Shown here in pieces: positions 1-11,390 of a stretch of DNA of 64,000 nt. The notes beneath the pieces are model-generated. The model did not search any database. It was given only the letters and a program-made list of their open reading frames with translations, and was not told the origin of the DNA. Position numbers and translations under genes: made by a program. Each line of letters opens with the position of its first letter. The stretch's first letter is position 1. This DNA is from Kuschelorhynchus macadamiae (taxonomy: Eukaryota > Arthropoda > Insecta > Coleoptera > Curculionidae): contig JAUTXW010002359.1 of assembly GCA_030620095.1 (NCBI GenBank), forward strand, positions 3,701,501 through 3,765,500, read 5' to 3'.

Positions 1-840
1 GAAATGTGGGTATATTATTAGACACTGATCTTCGCTTCAAAGAATATTTAAAACAACTTCTGCAAAAGGCATATCTATCTTTAAAATTGTTATACAATAA
101 AAGACACGAGTTAAATACTAATTTAAGAAAAAATCTTTGTGAATCACTAGTGTTATCTTATTTTAATTATTGTGATACAGTTTATGGATTTTGCCTTGAC
201 AAGGAGAGAAAGAAGTGCAAAATTCTTGTATACGTTTTAAATATGGTATTAGGAAGTTTGCATACATTTCTCACTGATATAATGATATATACAGGCTAAA
301 GATGGATGCTCGTAGGAATCTACACGTTTGTAACTTGTTAATTAAAATTGTTAATGACCCGTCTTCGCCCGCTTCTATCATCGAACGTCTTATATTTCGT
401 CACATTGTACATGATCTGAACGTAAGGAAAAAGAATAAATTGACTATGCCGTATCTTCAGACTGCTATGTTTCAGAGATCTTTCTCTTATAATGCTGTTC
501 AGTATTATAATTCGGTGCCATTTGAATTTTTAAATCTAAGCCCTAATATGTTTAAATAAAATATAAAAACACCTTTTGAATATGCAAAATGTGTAGACAA
601 ATTAAAATTTGGCTTTGGATTCAAATGACTGAAGAGTTTTATATAAACCTAGTTAAAAAAATTAAAATACGATACTATTCGCATTTTTTTATGTTTTATA
701 TTACCACAAACAATTCCTCTTCTGGTTCAGTAGAATACCTATTATAGCTAGACTGGGTCAGGATTGCAATGTACTATAATAAGAGATTTTGTAATTATGT
801 TTGCATATACATATTTAATAAAATACATTTATTATTATTA
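1..840 (+). mobile_element. LINE-A: 3' end of a Jockey/CR1-like non-LTR retrotransposon
   Basis: Two overlapping-in-sense but out-of-frame coding pieces (6-299 and 302-559) encode the region downstream of the reverse transcriptase catalytic centre. The first holds the LGIL(L)D-type thumb start (GILLDTDLRF), then LRKNLCESLVLSYFNYCDTVYG; the second starts RRNLHVCNLLIKIVND and ends with SYNAVQYYNSVPFEFLNL, the typical C-terminal block of Jockey/CR1-like polymerases. The RT catalytic motifs lie upstream of the window or are lost. A frameshift separates the two pieces near 300. The element closes with an A/T-rich 3' UTR and a short (ATT)n tail at about 829-840, as expected for LINE 3' ends. Decayed, non-functional copy. 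The clade call is less sure than the LINE call. Confidence 0.85.
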
Positions 841-844
841 AAAA

Positions 845-1296
845 TATTGCTTCTTCGTTTATATACTTCTTTTTTGCTCTAATTCCTGTGTATTTTACTA
901 CATGATTTTAATTTGACACTATAGAAATAGTAAGTTTGTTGGCTACACATCATCAACTAGTTTTCAATATCAATGAACAAATGGATAATTGACTAGTGAA
1001 ACTCCGATTTTCAGCCCGTAATATAATCGGAGTGAATTATCGTTTTAATTAAAGTAGATTAATGTTTGCCATGTCTTTCCTATAGTCCACTTAAACTGCT
1101 CAGATAGTTTTTCATTCAAAAGCTATAGTTCTGGAAAACAGTACAGAAATCATTTATGGCCTGCTATAAGAAAAACGACTATACGAATTGTTTAGATGCC
1201 TGTAAATAATGGTGTTTTACAAAAATACATCCAAAAAATAATTGGGGGAAATATTATAATAACAATTGTCTAAATTGCCGAACATTGATTCTTACT
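845..1296 (+). repeat. Dispersed repeat R1, copy 1
   Basis: Non-coding. It aligns by eye, in the same order, with 10,525-10,870; shared blocks include AATTTGACAC, CATCAACTAG/CATCAACCAG, ATCGTTTTAATTAAAGTAGA, AGATAGTTTTTCATTCAAA and CGAATTGTTTAGATG. In copy 2 the homology continues straight into the arm of the foldback family seen at 6,256, so R1 is probably an internal or flanking part of that larger element. Confidence 0.7.
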
Positions 1297-1475
1297 TCCC
1301 TCGTAAAAGCGAATTATTGTAATGCCCGAAAAATATTTTGTCAATTCCGTCGATCTGACTGTCTGTTGTTCGCGGCACAGCTAAAAAGTTACTTCAAATT
1401 TTGATCAATAATTAAAAGTCATATGAGAATGACTTGGTCACATTTTGATAAAAATCCAATAAAAGGTTTTATAAA
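1297..1475 (+). repeat. Repeat Z fragment 1
   Basis: Short piece of the dispersed repeat Z: it carries CAATTCCGTCGATCTGACTG, GCGGCACAGCTAAAAA, GTCATATGAGAATGAC and AAAAATCCAATA, which recur in the same order in the other Z blocks. It is joined directly to LINE-B. Confidence 0.65.
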
Positions 1476-1479
1476 CAAA

Positions 1480-3305
1480 AAATTAAATCTGCCAAAAAAG
1501 ATGTTTTTGGTAAAAAAATACAAAATTCAAAAAATAAACCTATGGGAATTTGGAGGATCATTAACACCAATTTAAATAAAAACAGTATAAATAACAAAAA
1601 CATAAAACTAGCTATTGAAAACAATATTATTACTGAACCATCTGATGTTGCGAACGAATTTGCAAATTATTTTAGTACGATGGCTTCAAAAAAGCTAGAA
1701 AATAAATATCATGGAGTGGATGCACCCGGTACAGTCCTGAATTACTATCTAACTCGATGGTATTATTAGGTGTGACAGAACGTGAAGTTTTAAATACCAT
1801 TGATACCATCATAAACAAAAACTCGCGTGTTAGTGATGACCTTAACATTGGTTTGATCAAGGCAGCTAAACAATATATTTGTAAACCACTGCAATTATAA
1901 CTCCAGTATTAAAAAGAGCTACTTAGCTCTTTTTCAAAAATTTTCAAAAAATAATACATTCCAGAATTAATGCCTTTTTATCGAAATACAACATCATCAA
2001 CTTTTCAATATGGGCATTCGTGGTAATCTGTTGCTATGGATTAAATCGTACCTATCGGATAGGGATATGAAAGTAAAGTGTGGTAATACCTTGTCGATAC
2101 CTAAGGAAATAAAACTTGGATTACCACAGGGTTCAGTGTTGGGTCCGTTGCTATTCCTGTTGTACGTGAATGATCTTCCGGACGCTCTTGGTGCTGATCA
2201 CGTTACTATGTACGCCGATGACACGATGGTGGTAGTTTCTTCTTGCGACCCGGAGATCCTCGCTCATAAAGTAAGGCGAATATGTGTTAATATGAAGGCT
2301 TGGTGTCGGTAGAATCAGTTAATCGTAAACTCAGACAATTTATTCTGAACCCTCTCTCCTTAATATTTCAAAAAGACGCGAAAATAAAATTCTCTGAAGG
2401 TATAAAGTTTTTAGGCATATATATTGATTCAACCTTATTTTTTAAAAAACATATTGACCATATCGGCTTCAAATTAAATTCGGCATATTTTGCTATCTTA
2501 AATATTCACTTGACGAAGCGGGTATGTTAACAGCATATTACGCAATGGTTTTCAGCCATATATCTTATAATATAGTATGCTGGGGTCACAAGGGTTGTGA
2601 TCGCATATTCGTGTCTCAAAAGAGGATTTTAAGATAATATTTAATCTTAAACCGCTGGAGAGCTGTAAAACACTATTCAGAGAAAAGGAAATATTAACTG
2701 TCCCGTGTTTATATATACTGAGATGCCTGTTGTGTGTTCAAGATAATGCTTCTGAATATGAAAGGCTAGGCGAAGCTAATTCGCATTTTACTAGAAATAC
2801 TGAGATACTTAAGATGCCTAAACATAAAAAAACATTTTTCAGAGGATCCCCTTTTTACAACTGCATGTATTTATACAATAAACTGTCACATAGATTCAAA
2901 CGGTATCAAGGTAAAATTTTTAAAAATGTTGTAAAAGAATTTCTCCTGGATAAGGCTTTTTATTCTATAGCTGAGTTTATAAATTACAAAGAGTGAAAAC
3001 GAAGGAATATTTGGCAAATTTATATTTGTTTTATTAAGATTTTTGTTGTCTTTTGGTGAGTGTCCCTGATGACTGTCAGGCTTGGTAGAATGTTTATTGT
3101 TTATTATTTTATTTATGTCTATTTATTTATTTATTTCTTTATATGCTATTTAAATTCTATTTATTTTGATATTGATTAGTTTGGTTATATTATTTTATTG
3201 TATTTATTCATTGACTATAATTTATTTTATTGTAAATTTCTTGACGATCCTATGTACGAAATGTATGATTTTCTGATAATATATCCTATTCTATTCTATT
3301 CTAAT
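1480..3305 (+). mobile_element. LINE-B: decayed non-LTR retrotransposon with RT core
   Basis: A degenerate polymerase gene read in several frames. 1542-1769 matches the linker before the RT (IWRIINTNLNKNS, DVANEFANYFSTMA); 1770-1900 continues in another frame (VTEREVLNTIDTIINKNS, LNIGLIKAAKQYI). The stretch that should hold RT motif A (SKAFD type) is missing between about 1900 and 2008. 2010-2312 holds the RT core with GLPQGSVLGPLLF (motif B) and YADDT (motif C, catalytic aspartates kept). 2300-2530 and 2730-2996 give the thumb and C-terminal part (KFLGIYIDS, YLYNKLSHRFK). Internal deletion plus frameshifts make it dead. The 3' end is a TTCTA-rich tail at about 3283-3303. Confidence 0.88.
2010..2312 (+). 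pseudogene. Reverse transcriptase palm fragment of LINE-B
   Basis: About 100 codons covering RT motifs B to C. Visible: GIRGNLLLWIKSYLSDR, then GLPQGSVLGPLLFLLYVND, then the polymerase YADDT box. In LINEs this domain copies element RNA onto nicked target DNA. The frame closes at TAG 2310 and coding sense resumes in another frame at 2300-2530, so a frameshift has ended function. The catalytic YADD is intact, so this is one of the better-kept RT cores in the window. Confidence 0.9.
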
Positions 3306-3690
3306 ATGGCGATACAAAATCTAAAAAGCTGCTTACACAGTTTACCTCAAATTTGGCAAAAAATTCAAGTGCTAGTTAGTAATTAACTAGTAAAATCTTG
3401 GTACGAATCCAAATAGAATGGCGGCTTAAAAAATATTTTAAAATTTAACCTGAAAAAAACTACTTAATGGATTCATTTCAAATTTGGTGCAAGGATTAAC
3501 TATGGTACAGAGATGAACTAGTAAAATTGTGGTACGAGTTCAAGATGGCGGCCAAATGATATGCTTGTAATCGTGAATAGTTACTTATGTTTCAGCGTCC
3601 CTAGATGCCAAAAAAATATCTTTTCTCAATTCCATTGGTCTATTTGACTGACGTGAAAGCATATCTATTTAATGTAAAAAACACTACGAA
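3306..3690 (+). repeat. Repeat Z block 2
   Basis: Begins at the LINE-B tail. It repeats a unit of roughly 110-150 bp of the form CTAGTAAAATTGTGGTACGA, CAAGATGGCGG, AAATGGCGGCC, then CAAATTTGG(T/C)GCAA. It ends with CTAGATGCCAAAAAAATATC and the CAATTCCATTGGTC block seen at one side of other Z copies. Confidence 0.7.
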
Positions 3691-4485
3691 AAGTTTAAAG
3701 ACACCAAAAAACTCGATATATAAATTATTAGTCTCATTCTTAAAAAGCAAAAAATAAAATAACTTCTAAAACCATTAATAGCTAAATACAAGACCCCAAG
3801 CCATGTTGTCCACACATATCTTACATGAAATCACTCTGAAAAACATAATAGGCGGCAGGAATGATTTTTACTGATCGGCCGGAGTATAAGAATTAACTTG
3901 ACGCAAATATAGCTATTTAATATTCAAGTAAATAGACTGTAAGAACAGTCGGATCTTTTACCATAAGATTATACCATTTTGTTGTTTACCTAGAAGTTTT
4001 AACTAGATATCATAAGCCCTTCAAGCAAATAAACAAGTGGCAGGTTGAATCGAATTTTTTCAAAACACTGCAACAATAAATTGATAAAATATAAGCCAGT
4101 CGACAACTTATATGCTTCAACATTTGTATTCAGGTGTGAGAATAACAGATGATACTAAAAAACTTTAACCAGATAATTTGTAAATTAGCTATGGAATTTT
4201 ATCCACCCGGCATCCACGTTAGTAAGGTGTAATGAAACGTAGTTAATTTTAAAGTTTATGAATTAGCAATGTTATTTAAAAAAACTATCATTTAAACAAA
4301 CTGACTTACTTTCCCCCATAATACCTTCCCGTCGCTACTCTCAGAACTTGTTTTACAGTTGTGAAATTTGGTAAAAAATAAAAATAATTGTTAAATAGCA
4401 TATTATGGCAGATACCACCTTCAGGCTCTGATTTCCGATAAATATGCGACTTTTCTTCTCCTTAGAGTCCATGAGACTCCCAACT
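3691..4485. other. No gene recognised
   Basis: AT-rich sequence with no long open frame, no recognisable domain and no clear terminal repeats. Confidence 0.6.
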
Positions 4486-4487
4486 TT

Positions 4488-4568
4488 CTTTGAGGCGGCT
4501 GCCTACTTTTCAGAGGGCAGCCGGTAAATGGTGGCGATAACCCGGCTAATTTTTCGGGGTTATCACCA
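4488..4568. other. Two adjacent strong stem-loops
   Basis: A GC-rich island in AT-rich DNA folds into two neighbouring hairpins: GGCTGCC paired with GGCAGCC around a short A/T-rich loop (about 4497-4523), and GATAACCC with GGGTTATC, extended by GGTG/CACC, at about 4531-4568. They lie about 160 bp before the ORF1-like frame, so they may be part of the 5' region of that element. Function unknown. Confidence 0.5.
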
Positions 4569-4569
4569 A

Positions 4570-5392
4570 TAAATAACACCCTGAGTAAAATTAACCCCGC
4601 AGATACGACTAACCTAAAATATGAGATAGATGCAGTTAATCTTAGTATTATTAGTAATAAGCATGAACTAAGTAGTGTTAGAAACCAACCTTTTTAAGGT
4701 GAGAACTAAAAGAAAGAAAGAAACAGCCTAATGGACATAGTCAATAGCTGCTCCCAAAGAGAGAACTTAAAGAATCTTTTTGACATTTTATGTAGGGCCG
4801 AATTGGAAACTTTACATGATGAAATCAACCCCATAACTTTGCCTAAAATACAGGTCAGCCGACGTAGCTGTCCTCATCGTCAGATTTGTAAGGACAGTTC
4901 ATTGGAACTAAATCAAAACCTACAAAGCTCTTCAAGCTATAAATCTTTTAGTCAGCATTCTTTAGTGTCTGCCGAATGCGGCACTGAGTATGAAACATTA
5001 AATAAAAATAACAATTTTGGCAGTGGTACCCTATAGGCACCAAATTTAACTAAACTAAATTACTTTTTGTCTAGTACAACAAATAAAGCTAAAGCTACAG
5101 GGCAATACTATAAAAACTCTCAAATTTCCGAAAAAAACCGACGTTTCAGTTTCAGGATATTCTCACCACCATATAGTGCAATTGCACGAAAATGTATTTT
5201 TAGAAAGAACTAACCCCAATAAATTATATAGTCAAATGAACAATAATAATTCTCCTTTCTCTAAGTTTCCATAGGCAATGGTAGGAACAAGTAGCCCAAA
5301 TCCTTCTTATCATAAAGGCATTATGCTGACTACGAGCCATAATTCTAAAAAACAAACGATACACTCAGATTTTCCAAATCCAAAAAATTAAA
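4570..5392 (+). pseudogene. Possible ORF1 (gag-like) remnant, unrecognised family
   Basis: Coding-like character on the + strand over 800 bp: LKYEIDAVNLSIISNKHEL upstream of an ATG at 4731; a 101-codon frame from that ATG (RENLKNLFDILCRAELETLH, then an S/N/Q-rich tail); and, after a one-base shift in an A-rich run near 5130, another open stretch (TDVSVSGYSHHHIVQLHENV, SSPNPSYHKGIMLTTSHNS) interrupted by one TAG near 5274. The S/N/Q-rich low-complexity composition would fit an ORF1 protein of a non-LTR element, but I see no zinc knuckle or RRM and do not recognise the family. It could also be an unrelated retro-pseudogene. Confidence 0.35.
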
Positions 5393-5499
5393 ATTTCAAA
5401 TCTTACCAACTTGCCGTGTTATTCGAAATAATTCAATTAATATAAATTCTAATTTAAATAATTTTCAAAGTTTCAATCATTCACGCCATCTATCATTAG

Positions 5500-6185
5500 A
5501 ACATGTCAGTCTGTTTGTCTATCTGTCAGTTCGTAGCTAAAAACTACTTACTCGATATCCTTCAAATTTTGATAAAAAATTAAAGAATATGTGAGGGTGA
5601 CCTGGTATTATTTTGGTAAAAATCCAATATGATGGAACAATATGGCGGCCTAGTGGAATATTACAAAAATTATTACTAAAAAACAAATTATCCAATATAT
5701 CTCAAATTTTGCACAAAAACCGAGGAATCACTCTGTGATATTTTGGTATGAATGCAAGGCAGCAAACTAAAAATTTTTAAACAAAATCAGTCTTAAAAAC
5801 CACTTATTACATACATTTTAAATTTTGGACCTCTAATAAGTGTGATATAAAATTGTGGTATAAATTCAAGACGGTTTTTACGGTTTTAGACGGGAATTTA
5901 ATGGCGGCCAAATAAAATGTCAAAAATATCACTGTAAAAATTCTTCTTATTCAATTGACTTAATATTTTGCAGCAAAATTGAAAATGATACAGCTACGAA
6001 TTTAAAATGACAATACAAAATGGCGGTCGTAAAAAATCAGTGTAAAACAATCAATTTATTTTAAATTATGCCCAAAAATAGGTGTAGCATAGGTGGAAAA
6101 TGGTAAAGTATTGGTACGATTCTCATATGGTAAAACAAAATGGCGCGCAATAAAAATGCTTGAAAAGACAGTATACTAAATGATT
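5500..6185 (+). repeat. Repeat Z block 3
   Basis: Opens with the GTCAGTCTGTTTGTCTATCTG segment split across the TCTG microsatellite, followed by AGCTAAAAACTACTTA, CCTGGTATTATTTTGG, AAAATCCAATATGATGG, then several diverged units each with ATGGCGG(C/T)C (5642, 5902, 6021) and CAAATTTTG(C/T)A. No coding potential. Confidence 0.75.
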
Positions 6186-6255
6186 ATGTGCGGAACGAAA
6201 TTGGGTTAACACGTTATTATTCCTAATGAAGGGAAAGATTTATAACGAGTGAAGT

Positions 6256-6715
6256 TCCGGGTAAAGAAAATTTAACGATTTTTTCCTTCTAGATTAAAAT
6301 GTGTAAGCTATATAAAAAAAGTTGTTTCTAAAAGCTAAAAATATTTTTAAATCTAATTTTTGAAAATATCCGGTGAAAAAACCTCAATTAGTTTCCGTCA
6401 ATATTGCAAAAAATCCTTAAAAATAAGCTTTTTCTTGCAAATGTCAATAACGTATACAATTTGCAACGTCTATATTTGAAACTTCCTACAAATATAGCCT
6501 ACTTGATGCTAAATACGTGTGCAAAATATTGAACCTCTGCCTTTATTTGTTAACGAGTTTTGTCTATTTATCTAGGGAGGCATTGCTTATATATTAATTT
6601 TGCAGCAAACGAGATGATATTTTTAACTTTCATTTTCATTTTCACTTTTTTTATAGAGCTTACCCATTTTAATCTAGAACGAAAGAATTGGTAAATTTTC
6701 TTTACCTAACGAAAA
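6256..6715. mobile_element. Foldback/MITE element with about 65-bp terminal inverted repeats
   Basis: The left end (GGTAAAGAAAATTTAACG ... TTCTAGATTAAAATGTGTAA) is the reverse complement, with few mismatches, of the right end (TTACCCATTTTAATCTAGAA ... TAAATTTTCTTTACC). Total about 460 bp, no open frame. A diverged copy of its left half lies at 10,866-11,110, joined to repeat R1. Non-autonomous DNA element; superfamily not assigned. Confidence 0.75.
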
Positions 6716-6794
6716 TTATACCTATATAATATATTATATAAAAACATACCATCATCAAAAACCTATTATTTAGTTTATAACTTCAACGGCAAAC

Positions 6795-6985
6795 TTTTAA
6801 ATATAAACATCTATAACGTTTTTATATATCTATTATTACGAAAAAATAAACTGAAACTAGGTACTTCTGAATTTTTTTTACCGAACCGAATTGCCTTAAT
6901 TTTCTTATATGAATGTAGCACAAGAAACAGTTTTGTGTAATAAAATACTTTATATAACTTGGTATAATGAGCCGTTTTAAAATTT
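6795..6985 (+). repeat. Repeat R2, copy 1 (site-empty paralogue)
   Basis: Matches 18,796-18,965: shared ATAACGTTTT, TATCTATTATTAC, ACCGAA(C)CGAATTGC, TAGCACAAGAAAC, GTTTTGTGTA and AAATACTTTATATA. The other copy is entered at ATAACG by the long-TIR mariner, whereas this copy is uninterrupted there. Confidence 0.65.
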
Positions 6986-7009
6986 CTATAAAAATAAAGG
7001 CAGAACGCT

Positions 7010-7565
7010 GCTCAGAAGAAGAAATAGAGATGCGATAATTCTCTTCGCCAAGCGACGTGAATACTGAAATTGTAAGTGATTGGAGAAAGATTCTTTTTAG
7101 CGACGAGTTAAACTTTTACATATTGGGGAGCAACGGAATTCTTTATGTTAAACGTCTAACGTTAAACGAGAGATTGAATCCCAAACATGTTTTACCAATT
7201 TTTAAGCACAGTGGTGGAAGCCTTATAGCTTGGAGCTGTTTTTCTGCACATGGTATGGCTTCTATGGAGGACGTAATGCTACCATATGCTAAAAGACCTC
7301 AAAACCAAGAAATCACATAAAATTAACGTTTTAAAGTGGACGGCTCAATTTCCCGATTTCAATCTTACAGAGAATTTGTGGGAAATTGTTAAGAGACAGA
7401 TATGTCAAAGATGTTTGCCAACTCTAAGAACTGTTTGTAGATATTCAGAATACGTGAAATTCAATGGACCAAGATGTAATTGACAGCCTTATAGGATCCA
7501 TGCCGAAAAGGTGCAAAAAGTTATACGAAATAAAGAATACTGGACCAAATATTAAGAGTATTAAA
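7010..7565 (+). pseudogene. Tc1-family transposase relic
   Basis: Two frames give a Tc1-like DDE transposase with a central deletion. 7057-7320 reads SDWRKILFSDELNFYILGS (first catalytic Asp in FSDE), then NERLNPKHVLP, HSGGSLIAWSCFSAHGMA. 7286-7483 (another frame) reads INVLKWTAQFPDFNLTENLW, the third catalytic region (family consensus W-PAQSPDLNPIENLW; the usual SPDLNPIE is changed to FPDFNLTE). The middle QDNDPKHTS block with the second Asp is gone. The C-terminal end VIRNKEYWTKY-type coding follows at about 7510-7555. N-terminal helix-turn-helix is absent or unrecognisable. Dead copy; cut-and-paste DNA transposition in life. Confidence 0.88.
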
Positions 7566-7990
7566 TGATAATTTGTTTGTTTTCCAAAAAGGAATAATAA
7601 ATATTTAATTGCTTCCTTTTCATCGCCTTACAGAATATACAAATTTGTTTATAATATTCTATTTTTTAATTAGGTTCAAGTTTTTTAACGGAATTAATTT
7701 AAGAAATAAAATTTAAATTAAAATTGAGTGGGCAAAAAGTATGCAAAAAAGTTATGTGTAAAGCTAAGCTTATTTTCTAAAGTTTTTTGGGTATATTATG
7801 TGCTCCATGCAAAAACATGCACATTTAATAAAAATAAACACCTTATTTTTAATTTTCTTTATAGGTATGTAATATATATATTCTACTAAAGGTTGCCGGG
7901 ACTAACAAATTAATTAATTGTTTATGAATTGTTTACATCACAAAAGGTAATTAACGTTAACATTGAAATAGAAACGGCTAAATGGTAAGC
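7566..7990. other. No gene recognised
   Basis: AT-rich; probably includes the 3' flank and inverted repeat of the Tc1 relic, but I could not match it to a left end. Confidence 0.5.
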
Positions 7991-8074
7991 ATTTTAGAGT
8001 CTCAAATATACCTTTCCCCTGATAAACCTGTGGGCGCCAAACGAAGTGGCTCACCTCAGGTGACTCAGACCTTC

Positions 8075-9115
8075 TCCTACTGGCTGTCTCTAGATGACCA
8101 TAAACATGTTTTCTCGATTCCGTCGGTCAGTCTGCCGCTCCGTCTGTCTGTCGGTCTGTTTTTTCGCGGCATAGCTAAAAAACTTCTAAATTCAAATTTT
8201 AGTCAAACATTAAGGGTCATATGGGGATGACCTGGTAACATCTTGGTAAAAATCCAATATGTCTAAACAAAATGGAATCCTATTGAAATGTTAAAAAAAC
8301 TGGTACGATGAAGGAACAAAATTGCAGCTTAATAAAATATTTAGAAATTTAGCCTGAAAAAACTGCTTAATGAACTGATTTAAAACTGTGTACCATTACT
8401 AATTGTAGTATATAGATGAACTAGTGAAACTGTGATACTAATTCAAGATGGCGGAACAAAATGCCAGCCAAATAAAAATTTTGAAATATTCAAAAAACCA
8501 CCCTCTCAGATTTTACGCATCTTTACGTTTTACCATCTCTAGATGCCAAAAAATAGGCTTTATTAATTCCGTCAGTCCGTCCGACTGTTTGTCTCTCTGT
8601 CTGTCAGTTTGAGGCATAGCTTAAAAACTACTCATCAGATTGACTTCAAATTTAGTCAAACATTTTGAGATTGCCCTGGTAGTATTTTACTAATAATTCA
8701 ATATGGCGGAACAAGATGGCGGTCTAGTGAAACATTAAAATATTATTACTAAACAAACTAATTCTCCAATTTACCCCAAATTTTGTACAAAAATCAGTTA
8801 CATAAAAACGAACTGGTAATATTGTGGTATGAATATAAGATAGCGGAACAAAATGGAGGCCTAATAAAATATTTAAAAAATCAGCCTGAAAGGACTACTT
8901 ATTAGATTAATTTCAAATTTTGGGCAAGCATTAAGTGTGATACAGAGATAAACTGGTAAACTTGTGTTAAGAATTGAAGATAGCGGAACAAAATGGCGGC
9001 GAAATCAAATGTTTAACAAATTAACGAAATGTAATTTTCTTGTTCATTTGACAGTAAATTAATAAACTACTTATTGGATTTATTTTAAATTATGGCCAAG
9101 GCATAATACTGCAGT
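8075..9115 (+). repeat. Repeat Z block 4 (largest)
   Basis: Contains two head segments with the GTCTGTCTGTC microsatellite (about 8125-8165 and 8565-8605), each followed by GGCATAGCTAAAAAACT, then a run of diverged units. Successive GATAGCGGAACAAAATGG motifs near 8836 and 8973 are about 137 bp apart, giving the approximate period. A 66-to-82-codon open frame over the GTCTG tract is a composition artefact. Confidence 0.75.
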
Positions 9116-9900
9116 CAAGGGAGTCGCCAGCGAGGGGCAGGGCAGGGCCGTTGCCCCCCATATAAATAGAAAGTTGATACCTAATATTTCTAGGCTTTGA
9201 GAAACAAGATAGAGCGAGAATCACAAAAGCATCAAAGTGTTTAAAGAGAATTTCCCTATTACAATGGAGGCATTAGTTAAATAGTGCGATTAGAAAAAAT
9301 TTATATCAGCTCCATGCGGCAGCTCCGAGAGTTCCGTTTATTCTAAGCCTTATTCTGATACCCAAATACTCAGCTATGATGAAACCAATAGTAAACGTGC
9401 TTCAATCCAGCACATTAATCACATTTTGCAACTAATAAAAATCCACCGTGACAATCCCAAAAAAGTCACAGGTAAAATTATAAGGGAGGCTAATATCGTT
9501 ACAGAAAAAATGGAGGAGGACATGAAGTTATTACCCTCGTATTGCTGGGAGACAACAACATCGAAGCAACCACCCGGTAGGAAGCCCCTCAGAATTTTGG
9601 CAGAGGTCTTAAATAAGACCTTATTTGGACTCTATAATTCATTCTCTCGAAGTTCGCTTTTCTGAAGAAAACACTCTGGCATTTGCATTATCGAAATTAC
9701 ATCCGGCTCAAATCCTAGGTATGTCACTAGGAGACCTCGTAGAAGCTTGCGAAGCATTCGCCCACTTTTACGATTTACCAAATATTAAGAATGAAATAGA
9801 ACTTTGGCAAAAATTATGGCAGGATAAACCTGAGCCAATAGAACTAAGTATTGTAGATGTCTTAAAAGAGGATCTAACAGCTTAAGAAGGGTAAAAACCT
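9112..9900 (+). pseudogene. hAT-superfamily transposase relic (52-kDa repressor / DUF4371-hATC type)
   Basis: 9426-9665 and, one frame over, 9625-9885 encode LQLIKIHRDNPKKV, EKMEEDMKLLPSYCWETTTS, then IIHSLEVRFSEENTLAFALS, MSLGDLVEACEAFAHFYDLP and IELWQKLWQDKPEPIELSIV. This is the segment before the C-terminal hAT dimerisation domain of the hAT class often annotated in insects as 52 kDa repressor-like or zinc finger MYM-type 1-like. The dimerisation motif itself is missing. Upstream, 9117-9165 is GC-rich (CGAGGGGCAGGGCAGGGCCG, TTGCCCCCC), resembling the 5' end of such elements; a C10-run at 10,147 may be the other end. Frameshifted and truncated. Confidence 0.75.
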
Positions 9901-10520
9901 GTCTAAGAAGCACTATGGCCACATTTTCAAAAACTTAGAGTTTATTAATAAATAAAATGATTGACGAATTTGGTAAGAACCCTAGAAAGTTATGTTTAAA
10001 TTAATTTGGTTTGTATTGCGTTAACTTTTTTTTTAATTTCCATTTTTAAAAAAATAAAAACATCTTTTAAAAAAATGAACTCATTGTATTCGTATCTACA
10101 TACATAGGTTAAATTTTCTCAGTCCCCACTCCCAATTTTTTTTATCTGCCCCCCCCCCTGTCAATCTGGCTGTTCATGTAAATATTACAGGTTATTAAAT
10201 TTTTATTAATATTATAGGTTCTTTGAAACGAAGGAAAATTAAATAAAGTTTTAAATAAATTTCAGGCCACAAATTACAATTATTTTCTATAAAAAATATC
10301 ACATAACATCAGTTATTTATAAGTTAATCACTGAAGATTGCTAGAGTACGTATTTTAAAATGCAAAGTTCATTAATTAAGTTTATATTTATAACTCCAAG
10401 TCTTGTTTAAAAATTTAATTTTGCGAGAAAGAACGATAAACATTAAACCTGTTTTGTTTAGGGATTTACTACTTTATTAGTTACGGGGTTCTAAACGAAG
10501 GAAAACTGTATTGTAGCAAC
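9901..10520. other. Probable 3' part of the hAT relic, no gene
   Basis: No coding sense. The polyC stretch and CTGTCAATCTGGC at about 10,148-10,172 look loosely like an inverted version of the hAT 5' end; I could not establish a target duplication. The rest is featureless and AT-rich. Confidence 0.4.
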
Positions 10521-10524
10521 GTAA

Positions 10525-11110
10525 AAAATGTTGCTTTGTTGTTCGTGTACTTCATTTTTGCTCACAAATCCTGCGTATTTCACTATATAATTTAAATTTG
10601 ACACCTTAGATCATCAACCAGAATTCAATATAATTGAACAAATATATAATTGGCTAGTGGAACTCCAATTTTTAGCCTGTTGATTTATCGTTTTAATTAA
10701 AGTAGATTAGTATTTGTCTTGTCTTTCTTGCAGTTCATTTAAGCTGCATAGATAGTTTTTCATTCAAAGGGTATAGGCCCGGAAAATAATACAAAAGTCA
10801 TTTATGACATGCTATAAAAAAATGACTAAGCGAATTGTTTAGATGTAGCTAAATAATATATAAATAATTGCCGAAAATTGATTTTTCCTTCTAGGTTAAA
10901 ATGGGTAAGCTCAATAAAAAATGGCTTTTCTAAAGTTAAAGATATTTTCAGACTCTATTTTTTGAAAACATAAGGTGAAAAAACGTTAATTAGTTTCCGG
11001 GAAAATCGAGTTAAAAATAAGCTTTCTTTTGCAAATGTCGATAAGGTATGCAATCTGCAACGTCTATATTTGAAAATTCATACAAATATACTTAGATTAA
11101 GTACGCAGGA
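10525..11110 (+). repeat. R1 copy 2 joined to a foldback-arm copy
   Basis: 10,525-10,865 corresponds to 845-1290 (R1). 10,866-11,110 corresponds to 6,285-6,500 of the foldback element (TTCCTTCTAGGTTAAAATGG, GGTGAAAAAACGTTAATTAG, AATAAGCTTTCTTTTGCAAA, GCAACGTCTATATTTGAAA). The two parts are contiguous here, implying a larger composite family. Confidence 0.7.
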
Positions 11111-11390
11111 AGATACATAACAACACAATAAAACGTGACTGAGTGATCAGCTTCCCCCAAATCGCCTCGTAAATATAAGTTTATTTATAAAATCCCCCTT
11201 TGTAGATTAGTTTCATATTCTATTGCCTTCCGGTGCTAATTAAATCAGTTTGCATTGCATGGTGTCAATCAATTGAAAAGCATGGTGGCAATGTCTGTCA
11301 TATTGTTCCCGTAGATTTGTTAGCGTTGTTCTCAAGTTTTTTTGCATTTTTTCTAGTATAGTAGTATGAAATTCTATTTATAGTCTCATA

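Noticed and set aside
3066..3085. CTGATGACTGTCAGG near the LINE-B 3' end
   Set aside because: Chance CTGATGA; the CTGTCAGG context forms no stem II plus GAAA.
8125..8165. GTCTGTCTG tracts as independent microsatellites
   Set aside because: They recur at the same place in every repeat Z head, so they belong to that family.
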